A stretch of DNA of 64,000 bases, from contig CM038469.1 of assembly GCA_021464415.1 (NCBI GenBank), forward strand, positions 32,060,087 through 32,124,086, read 5' to 3'. The position numbers were made by a program, and so were the translations under genes. How positions within the stretch are numbered: position 1 is the first letter of the stretch; the number at the start of each line of letters is the position of its first letter. The stretch is from Lonicera japonica. Its lineage: Eukaryota; Streptophyta; Magnoliopsida; Dipsacales; Caprifoliaceae. The notes below the pieces were generated by a model. That model did no database searches, was not told the origin of the DNA, and saw only the letters and a list, made by a program, of their open reading frames with translations. Below are positions 37,074-49,600 of this stretch, piece after piece.

Positions 37074-37091
37074 TGGCGACTCTGCTGGGGA
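37074..37091 (+). other. Primer-binding site of element A
   Basis: TGGCGACTCTGCTGGGGA, one base after the LTR end. Related Tat/Ogre elements use a PBS of this type, reported as tRNA-Arg-complementary for Ogre. I have not matched it base by base to a tRNA. Confidence 0.75.
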
Positions 37092-37868
37092 CACTAGAAA
37101 ACTAGACTCTTATATGTGGACTTTTTGTTTAGTTGTTGAATATTTGCTTTTACTGCTTTCCCTACTCCCTTTTTATTTTAATTGATTGAGAATAAACCTT
37201 TTTCTAAAAATGAAAAGTTTTTCAAAAGTACGTAATAAAGATAAATGATATTTGTAAACTCAATCTTTCGAACCTTACACACACTTTCACAAATCATGCA
37301 TTGGTTCTACAAGTGTGAATTTACCCCAAACCCTCAGAAGTATTATAAGCGAGTAAGGAGTTGGCTTGCTTGGACCAACATAAATCGAAAGCATTTACTT
37401 CCACTCTCCTTGGCCAAGTACGCCCCCGAGGTATATCGAGTGACGAGAACACTCACGTACCTGGGAAGTATATCAAAAGATTCTTGCACGTAATCGCCCT
37501 TGGGGTATATCGCAAGGTCTTGCCAAAAAGGAGGGGGCTTGAAGCCTTAACCGTTCGTACACCCGCGTTGCATATAAGATCGAGTCAGCTAAAACACTTG
37601 TCAAACAGCCGTAGGGGATGTACCACCTTGCGGCTTCCTTTACACCACCTTTTAAAAACTCGAGTCTTTTCTCGGTGATTTTTTTTATTTTAATGGTTCT
37701 TTTGGGTAAAAATCGAGTCGCATCGTAATATTCCTTCATCCTCGCCACCTGGTTTCGTCTATAGTCGTAAATAATGACAGTCTGGAAGGTTGGGCTGGTC
37801 GAGATCATACCGGAAGATTAGTGAGACCAAGCATATTCGCAATGGCCGACGGACGTGAGAATTAAGAA
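37092..37868 (+). other. Leader of element A between PBS and gag
   Basis: 777 nt without a convincing coding region. The overlapping short frames (37245-37493, 37361-37678 and minus 37473-37808) lack domains. An extra upstream ORF as in Ogre elements is not seen. Confidence 0.6.
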
Positions 37869-39614
37869 ATGGATCAAAGCCTAGCCGAGGCGTCAGCAGT
37901 TCAGCCAACCTTAGCCGAGATGCACCGTTTACTAATGACCGTCAGCAAGAATTTAGCAAACCTCAGGACCGAGCAACAGGGTACCCGAATTCGAATAGAA
38001 GAGTTGTCAGCCGAACGAGCTGCACCACCGGAGCTTGAACGACTACCACCGAATCGAGATCCGAATCAAGGGCAGTCATCACAAGTACTTCCCCCAATCC
38101 AAGGAACCAACCCACCGCAAACCGGTCCCGTCCAAACCGACCCCAACAATCAGAATCAATGGGCCCCAAATTTAGGCCCCACTTATCAACAACAAGAGCC
38201 ACCCATCGTTTGGCCGCAACCCCAAGCTCAACAGGGTTTTGATCCTTAGTACCAACCATGGCCACAAGTTCCCGCAAGACCTATTCCACCACCAGCCCTG
38301 GTAGCCCCTCCTAATGAGTACCCAGATATCAATCGACTCCGGGCAGTATATGCAGAATCGGTCATAGCTCGAGAACAGCCCGACGAGGTGTCAAGAGAAA
38401 GTGAAAAAATAAAGAAACTGAAGGAACAGATGAGGGTCCTGCAGAAGGAAGTTTCTCTAATAAAAGGAGCAGACGAGATTACGGATATGAATGCCTTCTC
38501 CCTCTACTTAGAAGCAAGATTACCCTAGGGATTCAAGCTCCCTTCTATCACCAAGTTTACTAGAACCACGCCCCTGAAAACCCACCTCCAATCCTACATC
38601 AGATCCATGCAAGTATCTAATTGCGGAGAACCCGAGTTGGCTCAGGCCTTTCACATGACTCTCACAGGGGCCGCCCTAAGATGGTTTTTCAATTTAGAGA
38701 GACACCACACGAAAACTTGGGGAGATATCATCAAATAGTTCATGACTAAGTACAGGTCCAAAGAGGATTTAGTAATTACCCATAAACACCTGGAAATGGC
38801 CAAGCAAGGCGAGAAGGAAAGTTTCAGCGACTTTGTCACACGCTGGAGAGAAATGGCCTCCCAAATGTCCAAACGGCCCGATGAAGAGGAGTAGTTAGAG
38901 ATCATACAGAAGAATTTCACTCTAGCTGTGTTGAGTTGCATGGGAAAACACGCCTTCCCGCACTTCAGGGCTCTGTTAAGCATGGGGTCGCAAGTAGAAG
39001 AAGAATTGGCCAAGAAGGCAGATATCGACATTAAGAAAGCCTCGTACACCGGGAGAAAGACAGCCACTCCAGCCGTAAACCAACTGAGCTCATACCCATA
39101 TCAACAAAACCCATTCCAACAGCCACAGCAAACACCTCCGATGAGTTGGCCTACCCAAGAAGACTCTTCGAGCACCGAAGTTAAAAAGAGAAGGAATTTT
39201 TGAACCCTTCCCACTACCCTGGTCAAAAGTCTGGAATTAATCCGAAAAGCTGGACTAATCACTCCGCTCAACCCACGCCCCCCACCAAACCCTATTCCCA
39301 GCACCTGGAGAATGAATGAGAATTGTGCATACCATCAAGCTGCAGGCCATGACACGGAACGCTGTTTAGTTCTTCGACACCGCATCCAGGACCTAATCGA
39401 AGCTTGAACTATTCCCGCACCCGGCGGGCCCAATGTTACTAACAACCCCCTTCCCAACCATGCCCCACATGCGGGAATTAACGCTTTGTCCATTAATGAA
39501 GAATGCTTTGATCCCGTAGGACTCATCCGAGACGACCTAGCCTACAAATCACCCATTGTGCATCATAAGAGAACCCAAGTTGCCCCAGGCCTCAATCCAA
39601 TAATTGATCAATAG
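37869..39614 (+). pseudogene. Gag region of element A
   Basis: ATG at 37869 (MDQSLAEASA) opens a frame shared with pol. It has a helical N-terminus, a Pro/Gln-rich linker (about residues 55-155), a charged coiled-coil (ESEKIKKLKEQMRVLQKEV), and the gag capsid-type domain (GFKLPSITKFTRTTPLKTHL, TLTGAALRWFFNLERHHTKT, FMTKYRSKEDL, about residues 220-360). A knuckle-like CAYHQAAGHDTERC lies at about 39326-39367. Stops break the frame: TAG at 38247, 38526, 38736, 38892 and 39612, TGA at 39201 and 39405. Gag would form the cytoplasmic particle and package RNA. With seven stops this copy makes only a 126-residue fragment. Confidence 0.88.
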
Positions 39615-42600
39615 ATGGATAAGATGAACTTCCTACCTGGACAGGGTTTAAGAAAAACAAATCAAGGGATCTCCCACCCACTTACAATAAAGACTAACCC
39701 TGGAAAATCCAGGATAGGATGGATCCATGACAAGAAGAAACAACCATGGAGGCCCCGAGGCCCCTCTAAGGAGACAATTTGTATAACAGAGAACTCCCCC
39801 AAGACTTTCAGTTGGTTAGCAGAGCCAGATCTGTTCGAAGCCTCTGAAGAATCGGACCCCTCATCTCTATGGATACAACAAATTACCCGTTCGGGGAGGG
39901 TATATCAGCCACCACCGATGAATATTGAGAAAACACCTCCTCCTAAGGAGATAAGAAATGACCAGGTACTGGAACAATTGAAGAAAATCCAGGCACACAT
40001 CACCATTTGGGGCCTCCTGGTTGCCTCTAGACCTCACAGCACGACCTTCATCAAACTCCTAGATGAGGCCATCATATCGCCAAATTTCACGCTAGAACAA
40101 CTACCAAGCATGATTGGGTCGCTTACAGTTCAAAGAAGTATGTCATTCTCAGATGAAGACTTGTCCCTACTAGGGAAGAAACACAGTCTGGCACTCCATA
40201 TTACTGTCCGGACCCGAGAAAAAATCTTACCACATGTTCTCATCGACAACGGGTCAACCATAAATGTTTGCCCACTGAAGACCGCCAGATGTCTAGGTAT
40301 TTCAGATACAGAGCTTTCTCCGTTTGCTATAACCGTTAGAGCCTATGACAACACGAGAAGGACCGTTCTGGGCTCTCTGAAGCTTGACCTCATGGTCGGA
40401 CCCGAAAACTTTTTAGCCGACTTTTAAATCATAGACATTCCCTCTAGTTTTAACCTCCTGTTAGGAAGAGCATGGCTACACGACATAGGAGCACTCCCCT
40501 CCTCATTACACCAGAAAATCAAAATACCTTTCGAAAGGAAAATAATCACTATCCAAGAAGATCCTGAAAGGACCTTGGCAGATCTAGAATTACCCGTCTT
40601 GTGCATCGGGAGCCAAAGCATACAGCTGGGAAGCTTTTCTTACGAACCTCAAGTGCAAGCCCTCACCACCCAGATAATTGAGTATCTTTTCCCTGATAAT
40701 ATTCCCGACCTCAGCGCTAAGATCACAAATATGTTGAGAATGATGAAATACTTGCCTATAGCTAGTTTGGGAATAGGGCAGCAAGGATTACTTTAGGCCT
40801 TAGAGCCAGTGGCCAGATATGAAAGAGAAGGTTTGGGGTACCAACACACCGACAAAGATAACCGAGAAGAAAAGGTTCGAGGGCATCAATATCCGAGTTT
40901 CAGCTCACTAAATGGGTTTTTCATCAAGGAAGAAGAGGACTTCCCCTTTTGCGGCTTTCAGGAGCCTTGGAGAAACAGCGATGGAGATAGTCTTCCAGGA
41001 TGGGAGATCTTCTATGAAGAGGACATTTGCCTCAAAAAGGATGTTATACACACCTTCTCCACCAAATTGACAATCAGGCCGAGAGAAGAAAGTGAAGATA
41101 AGGATGATGAAGAGGAAGAAATGATCGAAGATCTCTTTAACGTCATAGACCTAGAGAACGATGAACTAGTGGATGATCCGGTGCACTTAATTCACACCGA
41201 TCTAGAGTACCGAGAAAAGGGGGAAAATAGTGAAATTGTAAGGGTAAGAGATAAGAGCAAGGGTAGGGCTAGCGATGAGTCACTCCTAGATTTACTTTTT
41301 AAACTTGTACCTGTAAGCATTGTTATCAATGAAGAAGATTCTATTTTGCGGTATCCTGTTAGTTTTGATTCTATAATTGCCTATATGGAAATGGAAAGAC
41401 TAAACGAACACCCTGAATGGGAGGAACAACGTATACAGAGCGAAGGGGGAAACACTCTTGTGATTAATCTCGGGACGGAAGAGGAAGGGAAAGAGGTTCG
41501 TATTGGGGCAAATCTAAACGAGACGGAAAGAGAGGAATTCACACAAACTCTGAATAAGTACGTGGATGTCTTTGCCTAGTCCTATGCCGATATGCCAGGA
41601 TTGAAAAACCAGATAGTCATGCACGGGATACACACCAAGCCGGAGTTCAGACCTGTCAAACAGAAATTGAGAAAACTCACGCTAAAATGGTCCCTGAAAG
41701 TAAAAGAAGAAGTGATGAAACAACTAGGTGTGGGGATCTTACGAGTGATCGAGTACCCTTCATGGTTATCCAACATTGTGCCCGTTCCAAAAGTAAATGG
41801 GAAGGTTCGTATGTGTGTAGACTACCGAGATCTCAATAAAGCTTGCCCAAAAGACGACTTCCTATTACCCAACATTGATTTGATAGTAGATAACACTGCT
41901 AACCATGCCTTGAAGTCATTCGTGGACGGTTTCGCCGGGTATAATAAGATTAAGATGCACCTAGATCACCAAGAGAAAACTGTATTCATCACACCATGGG
42001 GGACATATTGTTACACCGTCATGCCATTCGGACTGAAGAATGCCGGGGCAACGTATCAGAGTGCGGCTACAGCTATCTTTCACGACATGATCCACAAAGA
42101 AGTAGAAGTATATGTGGACGATATGATTATCAAGTCGAAAGAGAGAGAATGATATGTCCAAGCCTTACGGGGCTTTTTTAACCGACTCCGCCAATATCAG
42201 ATGAGACTCAATCCGCAAAAGTGTGTGTTCAGGGTAACCAAAAAAAAACTCCTGGGCTATGTCGTCAGTAAGAAAGGAATCGAGGTAGACCCTGCCAAGG
42301 TTAAAGTTATCCGAGATATGCCCGAACCTCGTACCGAGAAAGAAGTTCGGGGATTTTTGGGAAATTTACAGTACATCAGCAGGTTCATCTCCCAACTCAG
42401 TCAGACGTGCGAACCCATCTTCAAACTCCTAAGGAAGTCTTCACCAGGAGAATAGAACGATCAGTGTCAGGAGGCTTTTGACAAAATCAGAGACTACCTC
42501 TCCAACCCCCCAGTATTGGCCCCACCACAGATCGGGCTGCCATTAATCCTATACCTAACAGTCATCAATACAGCTACAGGAGCCATGTTAGCCCAACATC

Positions 42601-44712
42601 TGACTGATACGCGAAAGGAATAGGCCATCTACTACGTCAGCAAGAAATTGTCCCCATTTGAGATAAACTACACACCATTAGAGAAATCATGCATCGCTCT
42701 GGTCTGGGTAACGCAAAAATTACGGCATTACATGCTAGTTTTCCCGGTCATCTTGGCATCACAAATTGATCCGCTGAAGTACCTCTTCGAGAAACCGGCT
42801 CTCTTAAACCGTATGGAAAAATGGTTATTCTTACTCTCCGAGTTCGACATCACCTACATGACCCAGAAGGAGGTAAAAGGCAAGATCATAGTTGACTATC
42901 TAGCCCACAATCCAATATTAGGGGAAGAAGCCAAGTTCCCAGATGAAGCTATCATGAATGTCGAAATCGATGAAGACTGAAAATTGTACTTCGACGGGGC
43001 TGCCAACCGGAATGGGAACGGGGTAGGCATTCTGTTAGTCTCTCCGGATCAAACTCACTCCCTGGTATCCTATCGTCTAGACTTTTTTTGCACCAAAAAC
43101 ATGGTCGAGTATAAGGCTTGTATAGTCGGATTAGAGATTGCGCTCCAAAGGGATATAAAGAGAATACAAGTGTACAGAGATTCGGCATTAGTGGTCCACC
43201 AAGTTCTAAAAGAATGAAAGATCAGAGATGAAAAATTAGTACCATACCTTACCCGACTGGAAGATGTCGTGGGAAGATTTGAACACTCGGAGTTCTACTA
43301 TGTCCTTAAGTCATAAAACAGTTTTGCTGACACACTAGCAACTCTGGCGTCCATGATCGATATCCCAGAAGGGATGGAAGAAATCACTCTTACAGTTCAA
43401 AGAAGATCAGGACTAGCTCACTGCATGGCCCTTGAGGTAGAGAATGAAAAGAACGGGGATTCATCCACTTGGTTTTACGACATCTGGAACTTATTGAAGA
43501 ACCATCAATACCCCGAGCAAGTAAAGAAAAGAACACGGATTATGCTCAAAAGATTAGCATCAAGATTCATACTTTACGCCGGGAGGCTATATAAAAGAAA
43601 CTACGACGAAACCCATCTCCAGTGTCTCACTGAAGAAGAGTCTGTCAAAATGATGAATCAAATACATGGGGGGATTGTGGACCTCATATGAGCAGTCATA
43701 CACTGGCCCGTAAAATCATCAGACAAGGTTATTACTGGTCTACCTTGCAAAACGATTGCATTAACCACGTACATCGTTGTGACAAATGCCAAATCTATGC
43801 CAAGTCTTAGAAGCTTCCTCCGAAAGAGTTGTACAACATGATTGCCCCCTAGCCTTTTGCAACCTGGAGAATCGACATCATTGGGAAGATTTCACCCAAA
43901 GCCAGCAACGGCCATGAATTCATACTAGTAGCCATCGACTACTTTACCAAATGGGTAGAGGCTGAGTCTTTCCAAACCCTTGATGCCAGGAAAGTTGCCC
44001 GATTTATTAGACAAAATATCATCTGTTGGTATGAGGTCCCACATGAGATCACTCAGACAATGGCACCCACTTCGAAGGAGAGGCTAACACAGTCATGGAA
44101 GAATACGGCATCACTAGGCACAGATCGTCGCCATATAGACCACAAACCAATGGGGCAGTAGAGTCCGCCAACAAGAACCTGAAGAATATCCTCCGCAAGA
44201 TGACTGACACATGCCGAGACTGGCCAGAGAAATTACCATACGCATTGTGGGGATACCGCACCACCGAGAGAATTTCTACCAGAGCATCCCCATTTTCCCT
44301 TACATACGGGATTGAAGCAGTCCTCCTTGTTGAGTTAGAAGTCTCATCCCTCAGAGTAACGCTTGAGAACTAAGTTAATGAGCTGGAATGGGTCCAGGCA
44401 CGTTATAACGAGCTAGCCCTACTAGATGAGAAGAGATTGAAAGCAACATATCACCACCAAGGGTATCAGAAGAGAATCGCTCGAGCATTTAACCAGAAAG
44501 TAAAGACTCGGGGCATTAACGAGAAAGACACCGTGTTAAAAGAAATTCGAGAACCAGCCAGAGACCTAAGGGAAAAGTTCGGGCAGAAGTGGACAGGGCC
44601 GTATATCGTCAAAGAAATTGATATAGAGGGTGCCGCCGTACTCACTGACTTAGACGGACAATTACTACATTCACCAGTCAACATGGATCGTTTGAAGAAG
44701 TATTACCAATAG
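39615..44712 (+). pseudogene. Pol of element A: G-patch-like, protease, RT, RNase H, second RNase H, integrase
   Basis: Same frame as gag to 43691. Order: G-patch-like MNFLPGQGLRKTNQG (39630); protease VLIDNGSTINVCP (40230); a linker with LLGRAWLHDIGALPSSLHQK; RT VPVPKVNGKVRMCVDYRDLN, MPFGLKNAGATYQ and intact catalytic VYVDDMII (42110); RNase H (AIYYVSKKLSPFE, 42620-42930); second RNase H with LYFDGAANRNG, EYKACIVGLE, RDSAL and FADTLA (42985-43345), diagnostic of Tat. Integrase (43650-44700) keeps VAIDYFTKWVEAE and RPQTNGAVESANKNL, but frameshifts near 43677 and 44050 divide it. Nine stops fall between 40425 and 43316. The end LDRLKKYYQ matches element B. Pol would copy RNA to DNA and insert it; this copy is inactive. 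Confidence 0.93.
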
Positions 44713-44785
44713 ATCTAACATGTATAGATAAGAACTACGTAAACCTGAGCCCCAACTCAACTTTTGTTTTTTTTGAAAATCAAAC

Positions 44786-44818
44786 AGGGAACGTAGGCAA
44801 CCTGAGAAGTGACTCCAA
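44786..44818 (+). other. Conserved block after the pol stop (GAACGTAGGCAACCTGA)
   Basis: About 75 nt after the pol stop, element A has GGAACGTAGGCAACCTGAGA followed by AGTGACTCCAAGCCC. Element B has nearly the same block at the same distance from its own pol stop (55570-55606, minus). No reading frame covers both, so it is conserved as nucleic acid. Confidence 0.7.
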
Positions 44819-44939
44819 GCCCAGTTTAAACATTATAAAGAAAGTTATTTCCCACAAACAGTCCCTCGCATATTATTAGGGTGGTTCAAAACACCGAAGA
44901 TTACACGGGAGATTACTAAAATTCAACATACAGGAAAGC

Positions 44940-46193
44940 CTAAGCCCTAGGGGTTGGCCAAACAGGATCCTCAATAGCCAAATCAACTCGAGCCTCGTTC
45001 AGGATCTGGTTTGCAAAGACGATATTATCCTCCGTAGGCTCCGAATCCATGAATCGGAACCACTCCATTTGAAAGAGGTCATCAATCAGCTCCCCTTCCA
45101 GAGACCCCCAACGAGAATGGACGATGTCAGCCCGGAGGGGTCGAGTAATACCAAAACGGGTATGGTTTAATTGACGGGTCAGTCGAGCACGCCACATTCT
45201 TTCCACTAATAAAGAAATATGCAGGGTAACAAATTTAGACTCGAAAGAGAAGTTATTCAGAATAAGGGGAATGTTCTGAGGCACGTTGAACTACCGAAGA
45301 AGACGTCCTGGGAGATAAAAGAGGTAAACCAAAGTCCTCGGAGCCGAACGTAGTTCTGACCTCCTGTACTAAGCACTATCGCCCTCAGCTTCCACTAAGG
45401 AATGTTCCACCGAATAGCACAAAAATTCTCTGAAAACCACACCGTCCAATCAGAGGAAGACATGGTCAAAGCACCAAAGAGGGGACGATGGAAGAAGTGC
45501 ATCGGATTGTCGAACCGAACCCAGTTGAAACCCACCGATCGAAAACGCTCTAACAACCACATATATAATAAATGCAGATTCCCCCTGAAAAAGGGTGAAG
45601 CCCCCTTTTGGAGATCATCTAGGCCATTCAGAGTCTCTGCAAGAACGATAGGTGCTATAGACTCCCTATTTCTAACCTGACAAATCAAATTCAGAATAGT
45701 CAGATCAACACGGGAAGAGCCCGTCACCAGTAACATATCAGAAATAAGACAGATCAAGGCCGCCGCAGTACGCCCCACACTATAAGAGACTGTCCTCATA
45801 ACTATGAATAAACCTCACCATTTTGTGGAGATCAAGAAGCCCGTCGATAATAAAACCATTACAGGCCGCTTGAAGAATGGCTAGCAAAGCAATCAGCAAA
45901 TCTCGAGGATCGAGTTCCTCTATGGGAACAGCCATCGAGAGACGAGTATCAGAACACAACAGCCAAAAAAACTTCTTGTAAGTCGGACAAAGCTCATCTA
46001 GCCAGAAACGAAAAAGATGATCCGCAGAGCTCTAGAAATACAAAGTGCCTAACAAAAAGGAAAAATCTACATGACGATGACACCAGGCCGCCAAAGGACT
46101 GAATGCGCAGAAATTCAAACCATTCTCAGAAGATATCAGAGCATCTCGGTCTTTGACATAAGAAAAATCAAAATCTGTGCGATAAGAAGTCAT
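44940..46193 (-). pseudogene. Antisense gene 2 of element A, uncharacterised protein
   Basis: Read on the minus strand from ATG at 46193: MTSYRTDFDFSYVKDRDALI, then NGLNFCAFSPLAAWCHRHVD, FWLDELCPTYKKFFWLLCSD, LLIALLAILQAACNGFIIDG. The next piece (45799-45395) has IAPIVLAETLNGLDDLQKGA and LHLLYMWLLERFRSVGFNW, and a third piece (45284-44940) ends ARVDLAIEDPVWPTPRA. Stops and at least one frameshift separate the parts. The P-x-x-LAET-x-x-LD ... LL-x-x-W segment recalls a plant-specific family of unknown function common in repeat-derived proteins (DUF7745-like); this is a weak match from memory. It is opposite in sense to pol and has its own TATA box. No enzymatic motif seen. Confidence 0.6.
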
Positions 46194-46231
46194 TTGTGAA
46201 AGGTGTAAGGATGAAGGAAGGAAGATGGGTG

Positions 46232-46309
46232 TATTTATAGTAAAAAAAGTGGATCTTGTGCCTGTTTGTTGCGCGACAAACCTATATCCAGGAGGAATTA
46301 TCGCGCGAG
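46232..46309 (-). promoter_or_regulatory. Promoter of antisense gene 2: TATA box plus CpG palindrome sites
   Basis: The minus strand has CTATAAATACACC (TATA at 46239-46232), about 40 nt before the proposed ATG. Upstream of it (higher coordinates) lie TGTCGCGCAA (46278-46269) and a variant TCTCGCGCGATA (46309-46298). This is the arrangement of the LTR promoter in reverse orientation. Confidence 0.6.
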
Positions 46310-46672
46310 AAACCCCCTTTTCTCTATTGTTTTTGACTTTCTTTACACGTAAGAGTCATTTTTGCCAAAAGAACCACTATTATATGCATTGTGCTCACTC
46401 AGTTCTTTTACAGGAGGCCTAAGTACCGCCGCATCACACGGTATGACTCCTAAATTTACTGATTCATGTATATATATTATTAAATTTTTTGCCACAAACA
46501 CAGATAAGGAATAAATAAATATATCATCATCACAAATAAAGATTTTCATAAATCCAATAAAAAATAGTTTTCAAAACTAAAAAATCACTAACAAATCTTC
46601 GTCTTTTGTCTAAAAACAAGGCTACATATCTGTTTGAAACTAACAGTACAATGTAGAAAAAATAAAACTAAT

Positions 46673-49600
46673 CTACCCGAGCGCGCTTTGACACGCTCCC
46701 ACTATCACCCAAGCCCTCCTCAGGGGTAGGATCAACCACTGGAACATCCGAACGAGGAGGGACTGCTGCCTGAGAAGGCCCCGTCGACTGACCGAAGTAG
46801 TGGGACGAATCACTGACAATCGAGAGCGTCGGGAGGTCCGACTACTCCTCCTCTGAGACTCCGTCCGAGCACGAGAGGAAGACAAGGGGTCATCCACTCG
46901 TAGAGACACGTCTATCGCCCTCTGGTAATCACGCATATACGCCATGGGGTCCCGACCGACGAACTGGAAGAGGTTTCAGTTGTAGAGATACTGGGCATGA
47001 AGAGCTCTCAGGTCCACTGCACGACCGCTCACCCGCTGTTAAAAAAGACATAAGAGAGAGGATTAACACATTTTAAGATAAATATATATGAAAGAATGGC
47101 AAGAAACTGAAATAAAAACGTACTTCATCACCCACGCAACCTCCCAAGTAGTCAAAAGTATCCTCGAGCAAGGGATACTCGGGCACAGTATAGCGACGAA
47201 AACCAGCGCTGACATAAATGATATCTCAAGGAAACAGCGGTATGTCGACTAAGGGAGCAGATGGACCCGTCGGTACAGCTACGAAAGTAGAACAACCCTT
47301 CTCACGAATCGGGAACAAAGGAGGCCGAGAAGAAGAGCCACCAAGACCAGGAGATCGGGCCGGGGAGCCCATGGCAATCGATGGAAGAGGGGTATGTGGC
47401 ATAAGTACGAACACCCAGAGGATCCGCAATGGTTGTCGCTCTCAGAGGCGGGACCCCACTAAAAGGATTGGCCACTGCAGCAAGAGGGGTCCGCCCAAAC
47501 TGCTCATAATCGGCCCCGAAGTCCTCAAGCTCCCAGGACCACTCAGAAAAACCTGCTCCCCCTCTCTCAGCAGCCTCAGCCTCGTCGAATATAACCCCCA
47601 GAGATACTAAAGGACTAGTAGGAAACGCAAAACCCTCGGCATGCTGCTCCTCCATGGGTGTCGTCTAAGGCAGTTGCTCTGGAGCTGCCGTCGTCTCACC
47701 CCCTCACCCCCTGGTTTATCGCCGCCCTCGGCAGCAGCAAGAACATCCCTCTCCCCCTCGGGGTCCTCGTCATCAAAATCCAGGATATTGTCCCTCTGGT
47801 CAGGAATAGGTGGCAGATGACCGGGGATCGTTCTAGCTAGATAGGTCTGTCCCCGTATGTAGTTAGGATCGCCTCCCAACGCCTGGTACCGTTCGTAAAA
47901 AACCCGCCCTCGATTCCCCTTCCACTCCCTCATCAAGTAGCGAGCAGCAAAAATAGCGTAGTCACCCTCCTCAGTGAACGTCTGGAAACCAAGTCCGTCC
48001 ACCAGAGCCTGCATCATCAGCGGGTCGATCTCACCCGTCTGCCTCATCAAAATCGGTGGGAATAGTGGAACTCGAGGCCACTGGGCTGGTGTATGCTGGT
48101 GGATAACTCTCTCGCCCAAATAAAACTGGAGGCTGTACTTATCCCTAATTAGTCGCTTGGTCCTCGAGGTGGTCAAAGCACGACCATACCAGAAGTGAAG
48201 ACCTAGATCACCCTAGGGGGCCCACTCAATCTGAAAAGAAAATAATTCCATTTAGTTACTTCTATATTTTATGATTATTATTATTATCATTATTATTTGA
48301 TAAAAACTTACATGCTCCTCTAACAGATCGTGGACCGCGGCAGCTCCTGTCTCTCGAGTCTGATATACATAAGGAGCTCTGTAGTTCCCCACAATGAACC
48401 GGCGGAGAAGGGGGAACTGGTCCTCGTTCTCTATGAAGAGATCCACCTGGGCACAACCCAGACGGGTGTAGGCCACAAACCAACTCTGAAAAGGGAAATG
48501 AGACATAAAGAATATTAGCAACAATCAGCAGACAAAATGCAAAAGACTAAAGAAAAGATAAGGGACAAAAGAGTATACCTCCCACAGCAGAGAAAAGCCC
48601 TTGAGGTTCAGGGCTAAGTGGCGAGAAACCTGGTCCATAGCATCATATAAGACAGCCAGAATGAAGCCCCTCCAGTCCTAGTCAAACATGATGCTGAAGT
48701 CTCGGAGATAGGGCAACCACCAAAGATGAGACGTGTCCCCCACACGGGCCTCGAACAGATCATTGAGCGTCAATAAGAGAAGGACACAGGCATACTGACG
48801 CGCCTCATGCCGGGTCATCAGCACTCCTGAAGCGACTAGCTGGGCTCTGTCTGTGGCCAGACGTGTAACCAAAACTGCCCAGGGAATCGCATCACGAGAA
48901 ATCCGTCGCTCTGAAAACCATCCAAGTGTGCCAACAATACCCTCTGTCGTCAGACGCAAGGGGACGTCAATCTGGATAGGGACCCCCTTGAAGGAATCCT
49001 AGTCAGAGCAAACAAATCTAGGGGGTCATCGTCATCTCTCCTCAGCTCTAATGAAAAGTATGAGTGGTGTCCCACCAATGAGAGGCCAACGCTGACACCA
49101 ATACTGCCGCCCTAGATACCCGCTCTGACAGGGCGTCGAAAAAAAGAACAAAAGGAGTCACAAGGAGTAACTCCTGGACAGGGGCCGGTGCCTGTCGCCA
49201 TTCTAAAGAAATAGCGTTGGGAGAACCCCAACCTCGACCAACCCACTGCAGGCAAACGGTGACATAAATATGAGAGTTATAGGGCTATAAGGGTAAATTA
49301 TGTAATTTTTCCAAAACTTGAGGGTACTTTGGTGTAATTATGAGAGTTATAGGGCTATGGGGGTAAATTATGTAATTTTTTTAATACCTGAGAGTACTTT
49401 GGTGTAATTATGAGAGTTATAGGGCTAAGGGGGTAAAATTATGTGATTTTTCCAAACCTGAGGGTACTTTGGTGTAATTATGAGAGTTATAGGGCTATAG
49501 GGGTAAAATATGTAATTTTCTAAATTTAAGGGTACTTTGGTGTAATTATGAGAGTTATAGGGCTACAGGGGTAAAATATGTAATTTTCCAAACCCGAGGA

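Noticed and set aside
37245..37808. Extra ORF between PBS and gag as in Ogre elements
   Set aside because: Several short overlapping frames on both strands, none with a domain or plausible start.
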